This document shows positions 54,794-63,499 of a stretch of 64,000 nucleotides of DNA, one piece after another. Source of the DNA: Dyadobacter sp. CY356 (GTDB taxonomy: Bacteria > Bacteroidota > Bacteroidia > Cytophagales > Spirosomataceae); the NCBI RefSeq assembly GCF_021440195.1, contig NZ_JAJTSZ010000004.1, positions 1-64,000 on the forward strand, given 5' to 3'. Under the pieces are notes generated by a model. That model worked only from the letters and a program-made list of their open reading frames with translations. It searched no databases and was not told where the DNA came from. The position numbers were made by a program, and so were the translations under genes. Within the stretch, counting starts at the first letter, position 1, and every line of letters begins with the position of its first letter.

Positions 54794-56854
54794 ATGTCAC
54801 GATATTTATTAATTACAATTCTTTCCGGCTTGCCGCTTTTTCAAAGCTTTGCCCAGACAGCAGTTCAAAACGACACGCTGACCGCAAAACAACTGGATGA
54901 AATAACCGTCAACGCTTTTGAATCAAAAACCAACCGGCTTTCTACCACAGCTACTGTTGGATTGCTCACAGCCAAATCTATTGAAAGGTTTTCTTCCACG
55001 ACATGGACTAATGCAGTCAATGCAATTCCTGGCGTCAGAATGGAGGAGCGTTCACCGGGAAGTTACCGGTTTTCTGTCCGTGGAAGCCTTATTCGCTCGC
55101 CGTTTGGTATTCGGAATGTTAAGTTTTACTGGAACGGAATACCCTTTACTGATGCAGGTGGAAACACGCCGTTGAATTCACTGGATTTCGGGGCAGTTCA
55201 GAGTATGGAAGTGATCAAAGGACCTGGAAGCAGTCTTTATGGTGCCGGAACGGGTGGCGTTGTGTTGATGCAAAGCCGGACCGACAATCCTGGTATGAAC
55301 AGGGTTGAGCAAAGTGTTGGTTACGGAAAATATGGTTTTCAAAGCAGAAGCACCACTTTGCAGGTCGGTGATATTTCTGTTCAGTATGGTCATCAGGAAC
55401 AGGATGGCTATCGCAAGCAAAGTGGAATGGTGCGTGATGCCATCCGGTTTACATCCAATAGTAAAGTCGGCAAAGGTACGCTTTCACTGCTCGGAATGTA
55501 TTCTGACCTGATGTACCAGACGCCCGGTGGAATCACCCTGGCCCAATATAAAACTGATCCAAAACTGGCCCGTCAGTCCTCTCCGACTGTTCCCGGAAGT
55601 GAGGCCCAACATGCGGCGATATATACTAAATTCGCTCTTTTAGGAGGTAATTATTCGATTAATCTAAGCGACAACTGGACCCAGAGCACCGCACTTTATC
55701 TGACAACAAATGATTTTGCAAACCCTTTTATTTCCAATTACGAAAAACGTGATGAACAGGGAATGGGCGGAAGAAATATCTGGCAGAATAATTCTCAGAT
55801 CGGCAACGTAAAAACGAACTGGACAACCGGTTTTGAATGGCAGTATAGCAAATCAGCGCAGAGAAATTATGATAACAATGGTGGCATTCCGGGAAAACAA
55901 CAGACCGTTGAAGATGTCCGTACGAGTGCATTAACGGCATTCACACAACTTGAAGCGGTTCTTTTTTCAGATTTGACCGTTACAGCCGGTGTAAGTTATA
56001 ACACATCAAAATATAAATACGAACGCTTTTTTGTACTTCCATATAGTAAAGAACAAAGGACTTTTGACGGGATTTTTGTTCCAAGATTTGCCCTAAATAA
56101 AATCATTGCCAAAACCTGGGCATTTACCGCATCTTACAGCAGCGGATTTTCCCCTCCTACCTTGCAGGAAGTTCGCCCTTCGGCTGGCGGATTTCATAGA
56201 GATCTGGAAGCAGAGCGTGGTATGAATACTGAAATCGGTATTCGTAAAATCGGTAACAGAATAACAGCAGAAATAAACGCATATCACTTTGGACTGAAAC
56301 AGACCATTGCCAGAAGAACCAATGAAGCCGGCTCGGAATTTTTCATTAACGCCGGAAAAACAAAACAGATCGGGCTGGAATGGAATCTTGGATATGATCT
56401 TCTTGTCAGTCCAAAATCACCCGTTGCAATAAGAATCTGGGATTCAGGAACCTATACAAAATATACTTATGAAGACTATCAGTCGGGTGATGTTAACCTG
56501 AACGGAAAGCTTATTCCTGGAATTCCAAGACTGATACAAACAACTGGTCTGGACGCAAAATTCAAATATGGAATTTCGCTTTACGCCACTTATCAGCACG
56601 GCAGCTCGCATTATCTGAACGATGCCAATACCATTAAAAACACGCCTTACAACCAATTTACAGCGCGTGCTGCCTGGAAAAAGAGCTGGGGAAATCATTT
56701 TTACAGCGAACTTTCTGCCTCAGCTGAAAAAGTTAACGCAGCCATTTACAGTCTCGGTTACGACCTGAACGCCTTCGGAAGTCGCTTCTATAACGGTGCT
56801 CCTAAAAATAATTTATGGGCAGGTGTTAAGGTTGGCTGGGAATGGAAAAAATAA
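54794..56854 (+). CDS. TonB-dependent outer membrane receptor
   Basis: The 686 residues comprise a signal peptide ending SFAQT, a TonB-box-like ITVNAFESK, a plug domain (VNAIPGVRMEERSPGSYRFSVRGS, then DFGAVQSMEVIKGPGSSLYGAGTGGVV) and a 22-strand barrel ending in an aromatic residue pattern (AGVKVGWEWKK). It lacks the long carboxypeptidase-like N-terminal domain of SusC proteins, so it looks like a siderophore, heme or cobalamin receptor. No SusD gene is nearby. The substrate is unknown. Its stop codon lies inside the left arm of an inverted repeat. Confidence 0.9.
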   Translation: MSRYLLITILSGLPLFQSFAQTAVQNDTLTAKQLDEITVNAFESKTNRLSTTATVGLLTAKSIERFSSTTWTNAVNAIPGVRMEERSPGSYRFSVRGSLIRSPFGIRNVKFYWNGIPFTDAGGNTPLNSLDFGAVQSMEVIKGPGSSLYGAGTGGVVLMQSRTDNPGMNRVEQSVGYGKYGFQSRSTTLQVGDISVQYGHQEQDGYRKQSGMVRDAIRFTSNSKVGKGTLSLLGMYSDLMYQTPGGITLAQYKTDPKLARQSSPTVPGSEAQHAAIYTKFALLGGNYSINLSDNWTQSTALYLTTNDFANPFISNYEKRDEQGMGGRNIWQNNSQIGNVKTNWTTGFEWQYSKSAQRNYDNNGGIPGKQQTVEDVRTSALTAFTQLEAVLFSDLTVTAGVSYNTSKYKYERFFVLPYSKEQRTFDGIFVPRFALNKIIAKTWAFTASYSSGFSPPTLQEVRPSAGGFHRDLEAERGMNTEIGIRKIGNRITAEINAYHFGLKQTIARRTNEAGSEFFINAGKTKQIGLEWNLGYDLLVSPKSPVAIRIWDSGTYTKYTYEDYQSGDVNLNGKLIPGIPRLIQTTGLDAKFKYGISLYATYQHGSSHYLNDANTIKNTPYNQFTARAAWKKSWGNHFYSELSASAEKVNAAIYSLGYDLNAFGSRFYNGAPKNNLWAGVKVGWEWKK

Positions 56855-57054
56855 TTGTTAAGGGTTAATGATGGCGGTTTGAAATTTTGTATACAGTTTC
56901 ACTTCATTCTGTTTTGGGCGATGTTTTTGGATGGATTTCTAAACTTGATTATGTCAATTGAAACTCCAAAACCGTTTATCCTGTTCCTTTCAAATCCATT
57001 AAGAGTAATTGAGCAAAAAATTGTCAATCCGCAATCATTAACCCTTAACAATTA
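56852..57054. repeat. MITE/REPIN-like element with 21-bp perfect terminal inverted repeats
   Basis: The left arm at 56852-56872 (AATTGTTAAGGGTTAATG core) and the right arm at 57034-57054 are perfect inverted copies about 160 bp apart. The left arm includes the TAA stop of the TonB receptor gene, and the right arm ends 13 bp before the hemW start. Part of the arm is repeated at 217-239. No transposase or target-site duplication is evident. Confidence 0.65.
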
Positions 57055-57067
57055 ATCATTAGAAAAA

Positions 57068-58192
57068 TTGCATCTCTACATTCATATTCCTTTTTGCAGG
57101 CAAGCCTGTCATTATTGTGATTTTCATTTTAGCACGAATACTAAAAATAAACATGCGATTGTGGAAGCCATTGCAAGAGAGATTGTTATAAGGAAAAATT
57201 ATTTACCGTCGAATGAGTTAGAGACGATTTATTTTGGCGGAGGAACACCTTCTTTGCTTGATGAATCGGAACTTAGGTTTTTAATGGAAACAATAGATTC
57301 TCATTTTAAGGTTAAGGAAAATGCTGAAATCACACTTGAAGCTAATCCGGATGACTTGAACAGGGAAAAACTTGTTCAGTTTTATAATGCCGGAATTAAT
57401 CGTTTGAGCATTGGAATCCAGTCTTTCCATGAGCCGCATTTGAAACATCTTAACCGGATTCACGATTCTTACGAAGCCGGAAATTGCGTTAAACTTGCTC
57501 AGGAAGTTGGGATTATTAATATTTCGATTGATCTGATTTACGCCATTCCAGCTCCTGATCATACGATTCTGGAATCAGATATCCAAAAAGCGTTTGAGCT
57601 GAATGTTGCTCATATTTCGGCTTATTGCCTGACCATTGAACCTCAAACTGCTTTTGGAAGCTGGCTGAAAAAGAAAAAGATTAAACCGATTGATGAAGAA
57701 TTTGCTGCTCAGCAATTTGAGATTTTAACTGCCGGATTAGCTGCAAATGGTTACGAACAATATGAAATCTCAAATTTTGCGAGGAGTGGAATATACAGCC
57801 GGCATAACAGTTCATACTGGAAACAACATCATTATTTAGGTGTTGGGCCAAGCGCCCATTCTTATAATGGTGTGAGCAGAGAATACAATGTTTCCAACAA
57901 TGCCCAGTATCTGGCGGCCATTCAGCAGGATAAAATTCCTTCCACAATCGAAATTCTTACCTCCGCAGATCAGGTAAACGATTATTTGCTTACGGGACTA
58001 CGTACGAAGTGGGGATGTGAGATTTCAACACTTAACAAATTATCCCATAATCAGTTTGAATTACTGAACCGCGCCGAAATTTCCATGATGGCGCAAAAAG
58101 GATGGTTATTCATTGACAATGGAACACTCTTGCTGACGCAGGCAGGAAAACTATTCGCAGATCGTGTGGCCAGCGATTTATTTCTGGACTAG
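57068..58192 (+). CDS. hemW: HemW radical SAM heme chaperone
   Basis: HemW is related to oxygen-independent coproporphyrinogen III oxidase but acts as a heme chaperone. The 374 residues start at TTG (LYIHIPFCRQACHYCDFHFS follows, with the CxxxCxxC radical SAM cluster); an in-frame TAA lies 15 bp upstream and no ATG fits, so TTG is the likely start. Other motifs are YFGGGTPSLL and the AHISAYCLTIEPQTAFG segment. HemW-type proteins lack the extra N-terminal residues of HemN, as here. Confidence 0.88.
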   Translation: MHLYIHIPFCRQACHYCDFHFSTNTKNKHAIVEAIAREIVIRKNYLPSNELETIYFGGGTPSLLDESELRFLMETIDSHFKVKENAEITLEANPDDLNREKLVQFYNAGINRLSIGIQSFHEPHLKHLNRIHDSYEAGNCVKLAQEVGIINISIDLIYAIPAPDHTILESDIQKAFELNVAHISAYCLTIEPQTAFGSWLKKKKIKPIDEEFAAQQFEILTAGLAANGYEQYEISNFARSGIYSRHNSSYWKQHHYLGVGPSAHSYNGVSREYNVSNNAQYLAAIQQDKIPSTIEILTSADQVNDYLLTGLRTKWGCEISTLNKLSHNQFELLNRAEISMMAQKGWLFIDNGTLLLTQAGKLFADRVASDLFLD

Positions 58193-58216
58193 ATATTTAT
58201 TGCTATCCGCACTAAA

Positions 58217-58245
58217 AGCGAATCGCTATATGCTAATATCTAAAC
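58217..58245. repeat. Degenerate single unit of the TAGC-type repeat
   Basis: AGCGAATCGCTATATGCTAATA... matches most positions of the right arm of the 46323-46434 element (AGCTAATCGCTAAAAGCTAATA...). It lies between the convergent hemW and T9SS protein genes. A weak hairpin (GGGGTATG at 58253 with CACACCCC at 58278) follows. Confidence 0.45.
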
Positions 58246-58329
58246 GTCAAAAGGGGTATGCAAAATCATTGATTCCACACACCCCGATTTGATTAAAATT
58301 CAAAGTTCAACTTAGGTTAGGTACTGACT

Positions 58330-59793
58330 TTACTGCTTCACAATTTTGGCGGTACTTACTGAACCGTTCACTTGTTTTAGCTGAATAATATAAATTCCGG
58401 AACTCACATTTGACAAATCGATTTTGTCAGAAGCTGCCGACATTGAAATTCTTTTTCCTGCTGTATTGACCAGAAATATTTCTTTCACTTTACTCCAGTC
58501 AGGCGTCTCAATAGTAGCCTGACTAACCACTGGGTTAGGATACACCGAAACCGACGAAGGCAAATCAAGCGAGATTTCTACCACGCGGCTATATGCAAAC
58601 GTAGCGTCACGGTCAATCATTTTTAGCCGGTAATAATTTTCTCCATTTGCAGGATCCTTATGTACAAATTGATAATTTGACAAACTTTTACTGTCTCCGT
58701 TAGAAACCACCGTTCCAATCAAATTCCAGTTTTTTGCATCATAACTGTATTGTACTTCGAAACGGTCACTATTTGTTTCCGAGGTAGTTGCCCAGTTTAA
58801 TACAGATTGAACTCCTTCCTTTTCAACAAAAAATGAAGTCAGGGTAACAGGTAATGGTGTTGTTGTAGGAGTTACAAATGTTGAACACAGATTATGAAAT
58901 TCAAAACCGTTATTTTGCTCAACATTACCGCCAACAACAGCCTGACCATTAATACTTCCGCCACTTCCTGTCAAATCGGCCAAAGGCGCTAAAACCGCAG
59001 CTTGCAGCGCATAACTTGCCAGGGAAATATTTGTGGCCAAAGGAAAATTAAACAGCATTCTCGACCTCAAATTATCCGGCATTGAGCCTCCGTTAATATC
59101 AACAATTTTATTGGTTACGTTTACCAATATCTGAGCACCGGAAGGAATGTTATTAAATGACAGGCCAAAAGTTTTTCCTGTCGGGATTGTCAGGCTAAAT
59201 ACGTTTGTCGAGGCTGAAGTTCCATTCAGCTGAATATCTACATAATTACCATAATCATTGTAAACCACAGTTCCGGTTGTTGGAAGAGCCGCAAGGGAAT
59301 TGGATAAATTTGTATAATTCGTTTTTAGCGTTCCAAAAGAGAGACGATTTGTGACCGGTCCGATGTTGGCTCCTTGTCCGTCAGCATGTGTCGGATATTG
59401 TGATCCTGAGGTTACAGTGTTATAAATAAAATTACCTACAACCGAATAGTTGTTAGCATTGGTAAAGTTGCCGTTGACAATAAAATTATCAGAATTGACG
59501 GGAGCAGGATCACCGACAGATCCATGTCCAACCGAGTAACTTGAAGGTGCAGAAAAATCACCGGCAACGGCCAGCCGTCCTTCTGTATCTCCTCCATTCG
59601 CAACCAGATTTCCAAAGACAATAGCATTGAAGTTTCCATTACCATTAAATCCTGTTCCAAAGTAATTTGCAGGTACGGTTAGCGCAACTGACGAATTACA
59701 TTGTGCATAAATCAGGTTTGATGCACCAAGTGAAAAACTGATAAGTATCAAACTTACAAGCCTGTCATAATTTAATTTAAAAAACGTTTTCAT
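58330..59793 (-). CDS. Choice-of-anchor-A protein with type IX secretion sorting domain
   Basis: The 487-residue secreted protein has a signal peptide (ending LIYAQC), a choice-of-anchor-A domain (FNAIVFGNLVANGGDTEGRLAVAGDFSAPSSYSVG, about 55-90, then the ILVNVTNKIVDINGGSMP region), a fibronectin-like segment (LPVTLTSFFVEKEGVQSVLNWATTSETNSDRFEVQYS) and a T9SS type A sorting tail (SVYPNPVVSQATIETP...GIYIIQLKQ). It is probably displayed on the surface. The adhesive role is inferred. Confidence 0.88.
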   Translation of the reverse strand: MKTFFKLNYDRLVSLILISFSLGASNLIYAQCNSSVALTVPANYFGTGFNGNGNFNAIVFGNLVANGGDTEGRLAVAGDFSAPSSYSVGHGSVGDPAPVNSDNFIVNGNFTNANNYSVVGNFIYNTVTSGSQYPTHADGQGANIGPVTNRLSFGTLKTNYTNLSNSLAALPTTGTVVYNDYGNYVDIQLNGTSASTNVFSLTIPTGKTFGLSFNNIPSGAQILVNVTNKIVDINGGSMPDNLRSRMLFNFPLATNISLASYALQAAVLAPLADLTGSGGSINGQAVVGGNVEQNNGFEFHNLCSTFVTPTTTPLPVTLTSFFVEKEGVQSVLNWATTSETNSDRFEVQYSYDAKNWNLIGTVVSNGDSKSLSNYQFVHKDPANGENYYRLKMIDRDATFAYSRVVEISLDLPSSVSVYPNPVVSQATIETPDWSKVKEIFLVNTAGKRISMSAASDKIDLSNVSSGIYIIQLKQVNGSVSTAKIVKQ

Positions 59794-60291
59794 CGAGTCC
59801 GGGTTTAAATTTTAATTGTATTATTTCAATTTAATAGAAATTCACATGCAGATATACGCGACAAATTAAATTCTGGATCAAGCAGTGCTTAAAATTTTTT
59901 AACAACACATAAATCACTCATATATAGAAAATTAACATCACAAATATAATGATCACTATGACCTTATACTTCATAGTTAATTAAAAAAAACTTAGATTTC
60001 TTGTTGGCGTAGAACTAATTTTATTGCACTTTTATAATATGTAGATATTTATCAGTTAGCCGTAAAAATATAATTACATTCTGTTAGAAGTAATTATATG
60101 ATTTTTAGAATTGAAGAGATTTAATTTGTAGAAGGGTGATAAAAGGTGTATTAGCCCTTACTCTTCATCTGAATTTAATATCAAAGAAATGATCAGTGAA
60201 AGGCCGGTAAACGGGCAAAAAAATAATGGCATCTGAATGATTTTTAATCATTCAGATGCCATTAGTCAATCCAAAAAGAATTGGTCAATTA
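59794..60291. other. Intergenic region upstream of the choice-of-anchor-A gene
   Basis: These 498 bp of AT-rich DNA hold no convincing ORF. A candidate -7 box (TATATTTG on the minus strand) is at 59941-59948, about 150 bp upstream of the start codon. The OsmC terminator (60224-60264) occupies the right end. The stretch 59990-60200 shows nothing I can name. Confidence 0.55.
60224..60264 (-). terminator. Terminator of the OsmC gene
   Basis: A perfect 17-bp inverted repeat (TAATGGCATCTGAATGA at 60224-60240 and its complement at 60248-60264) encloses a 7-base loop; the minus strand continues into TTTTTTT. It lies 28 bp after the OsmC stop codon. Confidence 0.92.
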
Positions 60292-60714
60292 TTATGCAAG
60301 CAATTCAATTTCAAGTGATTTCTCAGCGTTCAAAACTTTCGACACAGGACATTTTTCTTTTGCCGTATGAGCGATTTCGTCAAACTGCTCAGCTGTGATA
60401 CCCGACACTTTTCCTTTCAAAACCAAAGCGCTTTTCGTGATTGCACCTTGTGACGGATCAAGCGTGATAACCGCAGAAACATTAAGTTCATCAGCAGTAA
60501 AACCAGCTTCATTCAAAAGAAAGCTTAATTGCATGGCGAAACATCCCGCATGTGCAGCTGCAATAAGTTCTTCAGGATTTGTTCCTACGCCATCTGCAAA
60601 TCGTGTATTGAATGAATACTGGGTGTTTTCGAGGACTGTGCTTTGCGTACTTAGTGTACCAGTTCCTTCTTTTCCGGTACCTTTCCAAACGGCATTTGCT
60701 CTACGATTGATCAT
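60292..60714 (-). CDS. osmC: OsmC-family peroxiredoxin
   Basis: OsmC proteins reduce organic hydroperoxides with a two-cysteine centre. The 140 residues have the peroxidatic Cys in AAHAGCFAMQL (about 56) and the second Cys in KEKCPVSKVLNAE (about 121), with RANAVWKGTGKEGTGTLSTQSTVL at the start typical of OsmC rather than Ohr. It is a single gene with a strong terminator. Confidence 0.9.
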   Translation of the reverse strand: MINRRANAVWKGTGKEGTGTLSTQSTVLENTQYSFNTRFADGVGTNPEELIAAAHAGCFAMQLSFLLNEAGFTADELNVSAVITLDPSQGAITKSALVLKGKVSGITAEQFDEIAHTAKEKCPVSKVLNAEKSLEIELLA

Positions 60715-60932
60715 GTTTTTATTTATTTTTTGAATAATTACTTATGTTAAACTTATAACAGTGAAAAATACTACCTTCCAATTACCAATGCAAATTATTT
60801 AATTATTAATGCTGCACCTGTTCAGATGCTTCTGGCATTATTTTGTCAATAAAAAGTTAACGTGCCTACTTTATTAGGGCGTTTAAAAAACTTAGCGCAA
60901 ATTTGTGCAAGTAACAACTCATAAAATTATAA

Positions 60933-61484
60933 ATGGTCATGACAAAAAAGCTGATTCCGTTATTATTCGTTATTGCAATTCTTTTTCAGGGGTGTAAAGG
61001 AGATGATGGTGCTCCCGGTATTGATGGAGGAACTGTATTGGGAACTACATTTGATCTTACAAAAGTCAATTTTACTGCTGCAAATCAATATGTGGTAAAT
61101 TATACTTTTACTGCTGTGTCTCCAAATGTTAAAGTTTTAGAATCTGATCTTGTGTTGGTTTATCTTTACAAAGGCAGCGATATCTTAAATAATCCGGTAG
61201 ATTCGTGGCGTCTGCTGCCACAAACGACTTATGAGACGGGTCTTGGGTCTTTGATTTATAACTTCGATCGTACCTCGACAGACTTCTCTATATTTCTTGA
61301 TGGAAATGTGGATTTCACAAAGCTGACACCTGCCTACACGCAGAATCAAACTTTCCGCGTTGTTGTCATTCCATCTGATTTCAGTTCAAGAAAAAGTGGT
61401 ACGGTTGACTACAATGATTACGAAGCTGTTAAAAAATTCTATAACATTGACGAAAGCAAAATAGCGAAATATCCTGCTAAATAG
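60933..61484 (+). CDS. Small lipoprotein of unknown function
   Basis: The 183 residues have a lipoprotein signal (LLFVIAILFQGC, lipid Cys about 21) followed by a short glycine-rich KGDDGAPGIDGG stretch, then a beta-rich domain (LTKVNFTAANQYVVNYTFTAVSPNVKVLESDLVLVYLYKGSD). The start could equally be the ATG at 60939. The domain is like small Bacteroidota surface lipoproteins with unknown role. It is terminated by a hairpin. Confidence 0.78.
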   Translation: MVMTKKLIPLLFVIAILFQGCKGDDGAPGIDGGTVLGTTFDLTKVNFTAANQYVVNYTFTAVSPNVKVLESDLVLVYLYKGSDILNNPVDSWRLLPQTTYETGLGSLIYNFDRTSTDFSIFLDGNVDFTKLTPAYTQNQTFRVVVIPSDFSSRKSGTVDYNDYEAVKKFYNIDESKIAKYPAK

Positions 61485-61542
61485 TTTTTTGATATAGCTT
61501 GGCAATTGTATTTCAAAATAAATACAGTTGGAAAAAATCACA

Positions 61543-61576
61543 AAATCCGGTAACTTTTTACCGGATTTATTTTTTT
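61543..61576 (+). terminator. Rho-independent terminator after the lipoprotein gene
   Basis: AAATCCGGTA (61543-61552) pairs with TACCGGATTT (61559-61568) around a 6-base loop, followed by ATTTTTTTT. Confidence 0.9.
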
Positions 61577-61583
61577 ACTCAAT

Positions 61584-62186
61584 ATGAAAATCATTCTTAA
61601 CCTGGCTTTATTCTTATTTATTTGTATTTCCTCGAAAGCACAGACGTTTGAAAAAGAGACTGAACTTTTCAGACAGCATTACAAAGAGGACTTTTTGAAA
61701 TCTAAAAACTCTCCGCTAAAAAAAGATGACCTCGCCTATTTGCGCTTTTTCGAGCCTGATTCTACTTACCGGGTAAAAGCCTCTTTTAAAAGAATCCTGA
61801 AAAGCAGGCCGTTTGAAATGCCGACATATAGTGATACCAATAAAACCTATGTAAAATATGGTCTGTTAAAATTTAAACTTAATGGCCGGAAACAAACGCT
61901 TACGGTTTACCGGAGTTTGAGTTTGCAAACATTGCCTCAATACCGCGACCACCTTTTTTTACCTTTCAAAGACAAAACCAACGGCGTGCAATCTTATGGC
62001 GGCGGACGTTATATTGATCTTAGCACGAGAGATATCAAAAACAATGTGGTTGAACTAGATTTCAATAAAGCCTATAATCCATACTGTGCTTACAGCGACG
62101 GATTTAATTGTCCTATCCCACCGGTTGCCAATCATTTAACCGCCAAAATTGAGGCTGGTGAGAAAAATTTTGCCAAGGAACATTAA
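61584..62186 (+). CDS. DUF1684 domain protein, secreted
   Basis: The 200-residue protein has a signal peptide (LNLALFLFICISSKAQ) and a full DUF1684 domain: PDSTYRVKASFKRI, QSYGGGRYIDLS, LDFNKAYNPYCAYSDGFNCPIPPVANHLTAKIEAGEK. The two cysteines and the YGGGRY and AYNPYC motifs match the paralogue at 9352. Function unknown. It lies 26 bp before dinB on the same strand. Confidence 0.82.
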   Translation: MKIILNLALFLFICISSKAQTFEKETELFRQHYKEDFLKSKNSPLKKDDLAYLRFFEPDSTYRVKASFKRILKSRPFEMPTYSDTNKTYVKYGLLKFKLNGRKQTLTVYRSLSLQTLPQYRDHLFLPFKDKTNGVQSYGGGRYIDLSTRDIKNNVVELDFNKAYNPYCAYSDGFNCPIPPVANHLTAKIEAGEKNFAKEH

Positions 62187-62211
62187 TAAAATTTGCTATG
62201 TTTCTTAAACA

Positions 62212-63312
62212 ATGTCAGACTCAAAGCCATCTCACCGTAAGATAATCCACATTGATATGGATGCATTTTATGCGTCCGTGGAGCAGCGTGATTTCCCCGA
62301 GTTGAGAGGAAAACCTTTGGCTGTGGGTGGCTCTCCAACGGGTCGTGGTGTGGTGGCAACGGCAAGTTACGAAGCACGGAAATTTGGCGTACGTTCAGCG
62401 ATGTCATCCCGGATTGCCATAAAACTTTGTCCGCAAATCACATTTGTCCCTCCAAGATTTGATGCATATAAAGCCGTTTCTAAAAGTATAAGAGAAATAT
62501 TCCAACGTTATACGGATATCATTGAACCGCTTTCTCTTGATGAGGCTTTTCTGGATGTAACAAATGATAAACTAGAAATTGGTTCGGCACTTGAAATAGC
62601 GAAACAGATCAAAAAAGCCATAAGGGACGAGCTAAATCTGACGGCTTCTGCCGGTGTTTCTACAAATAAATTTGTTGCCAAAATTGCGTCAGATATCAAC
62701 AAACCTGACGGACTGACTTTCATCGGCCCTTCCAAAATCGAAACATTTGTAAATAATCTTCCTGTTGAAAAGTTTTTTGGCGTTGGAAAAGTAACAGCCC
62801 AGAAGATGAATAACATGCAATTATTCACCGGGGCTGATTTAAGAAAACTCTCTGAAAATGAACTGGTAAAACATTTCGGCAAAGTGGGTCATTTTTATTT
62901 TCGGATTGTAAGAGGAATTGACGACCGTGAAGTCCAGACACACCGGGAAACCAAATCTCTGGGAGCGGAAGATACATTTACCTATGATCTAAGTACGGTC
63001 GATGAAATGCACAAGGAGCTGGATATCATTGCCGAAACTGTTTTTAAACGATTGCAGAAAAGTCAGTTGAAAGGCCGGACGATTACGCTAAAAATAAAAT
63101 ACAGCGACTTCACCCAGATCACACGAAATTTCTCCTACGCACATCCGGTTGGCGATTTTGAAACGATTTTTAATACAGCCAAACAGCTTTTGGAAAAAGT
63201 TGACAGAGAGGAAAAGACCGTGCGCTTATTAGGAATTTCCCTTTCAAACTTCGGCGAGCCAGAAACAAAGCCAAGAAAACCACGCGATCCCGAGCAGCTC
63301 GAATTATTTTGA
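62212..63312 (+). CDS. dinB: DNA polymerase IV (DinB, Y family)
   Basis: This translesion polymerase copies past damaged bases. The 366 residues have the catalytic acids in HIDMDAFYASVEQ (about 12-24) and SLDEAFLDV (about 105), the little-finger domain, and a C-terminal QLELF clamp-binding motif. The length is normal. Its cognate clamp gene is not in the window. Confidence 0.96.
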   Translation: MSDSKPSHRKIIHIDMDAFYASVEQRDFPELRGKPLAVGGSPTGRGVVATASYEARKFGVRSAMSSRIAIKLCPQITFVPPRFDAYKAVSKSIREIFQRYTDIIEPLSLDEAFLDVTNDKLEIGSALEIAKQIKKAIRDELNLTASAGVSTNKFVAKIASDINKPDGLTFIGPSKIETFVNNLPVEKFFGVGKVTAQKMNNMQLFTGADLRKLSENELVKHFGKVGHFYFRIVRGIDDREVQTHRETKSLGAEDTFTYDLSTVDEMHKELDIIAETVFKRLQKSQLKGRTITLKIKYSDFTQITRNFSYAHPVGDFETIFNTAKQLLEKVDREEKTVRLLGISLSNFGEPETKPRKPRDPEQLELF

Positions 63313-63398
63313 TTTCAACAAAAAATAAAAAGACGCTTCACCGACCGAAATCTAAGTAAAGCGTTACGTAATAAATCAAGCGTAGGTTAATGTTTTTT

Positions 63399-63495
63399 GG
63401 CTTTCGGCGGTCGGCAGTCGGCGATCAAATTTTGGATGACGACAAATTTTATTAATATCAACCCATTAACAGCCGATAGCTGACGGCCGAAAGCC
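63399..63495. repeat. GC-rich palindromic REPIN-like doublet
   Basis: GGCTTTCGGCGGTCGGCAGT... (63399-63422) and an inverted partner at 63472-63495 match at 20 of 24 positions around a 49-bp spacer. Each arm repeats a TCGGC-type unit. The element fills the gap between dinB and the next gene and is much richer in GC than its surroundings. It has the same architecture as the 46323 element but different units. Confidence 0.7.
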
Positions 63496-63499
63496 CATT

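Noticed and set aside
57022-57036. 15-bp match TGTCAATCCGCAATC to the right edge of the window (63986-64000)
   Set aside because: A match of this length between two places in 64 kb is expected by chance, and the second copy lies within a coding frame.
60990-61030. Collagen-like repeat in the small lipoprotein
   Set aside because: Only about three Gly-X-Y-like triplets are present, too few for a collagen-type domain.
63330-63370. Terminator after dinB
   Set aside because: Only a 6-bp stem (ACGCTT/AAGCGT) with a long loop could be drawn, which is too weak to list.
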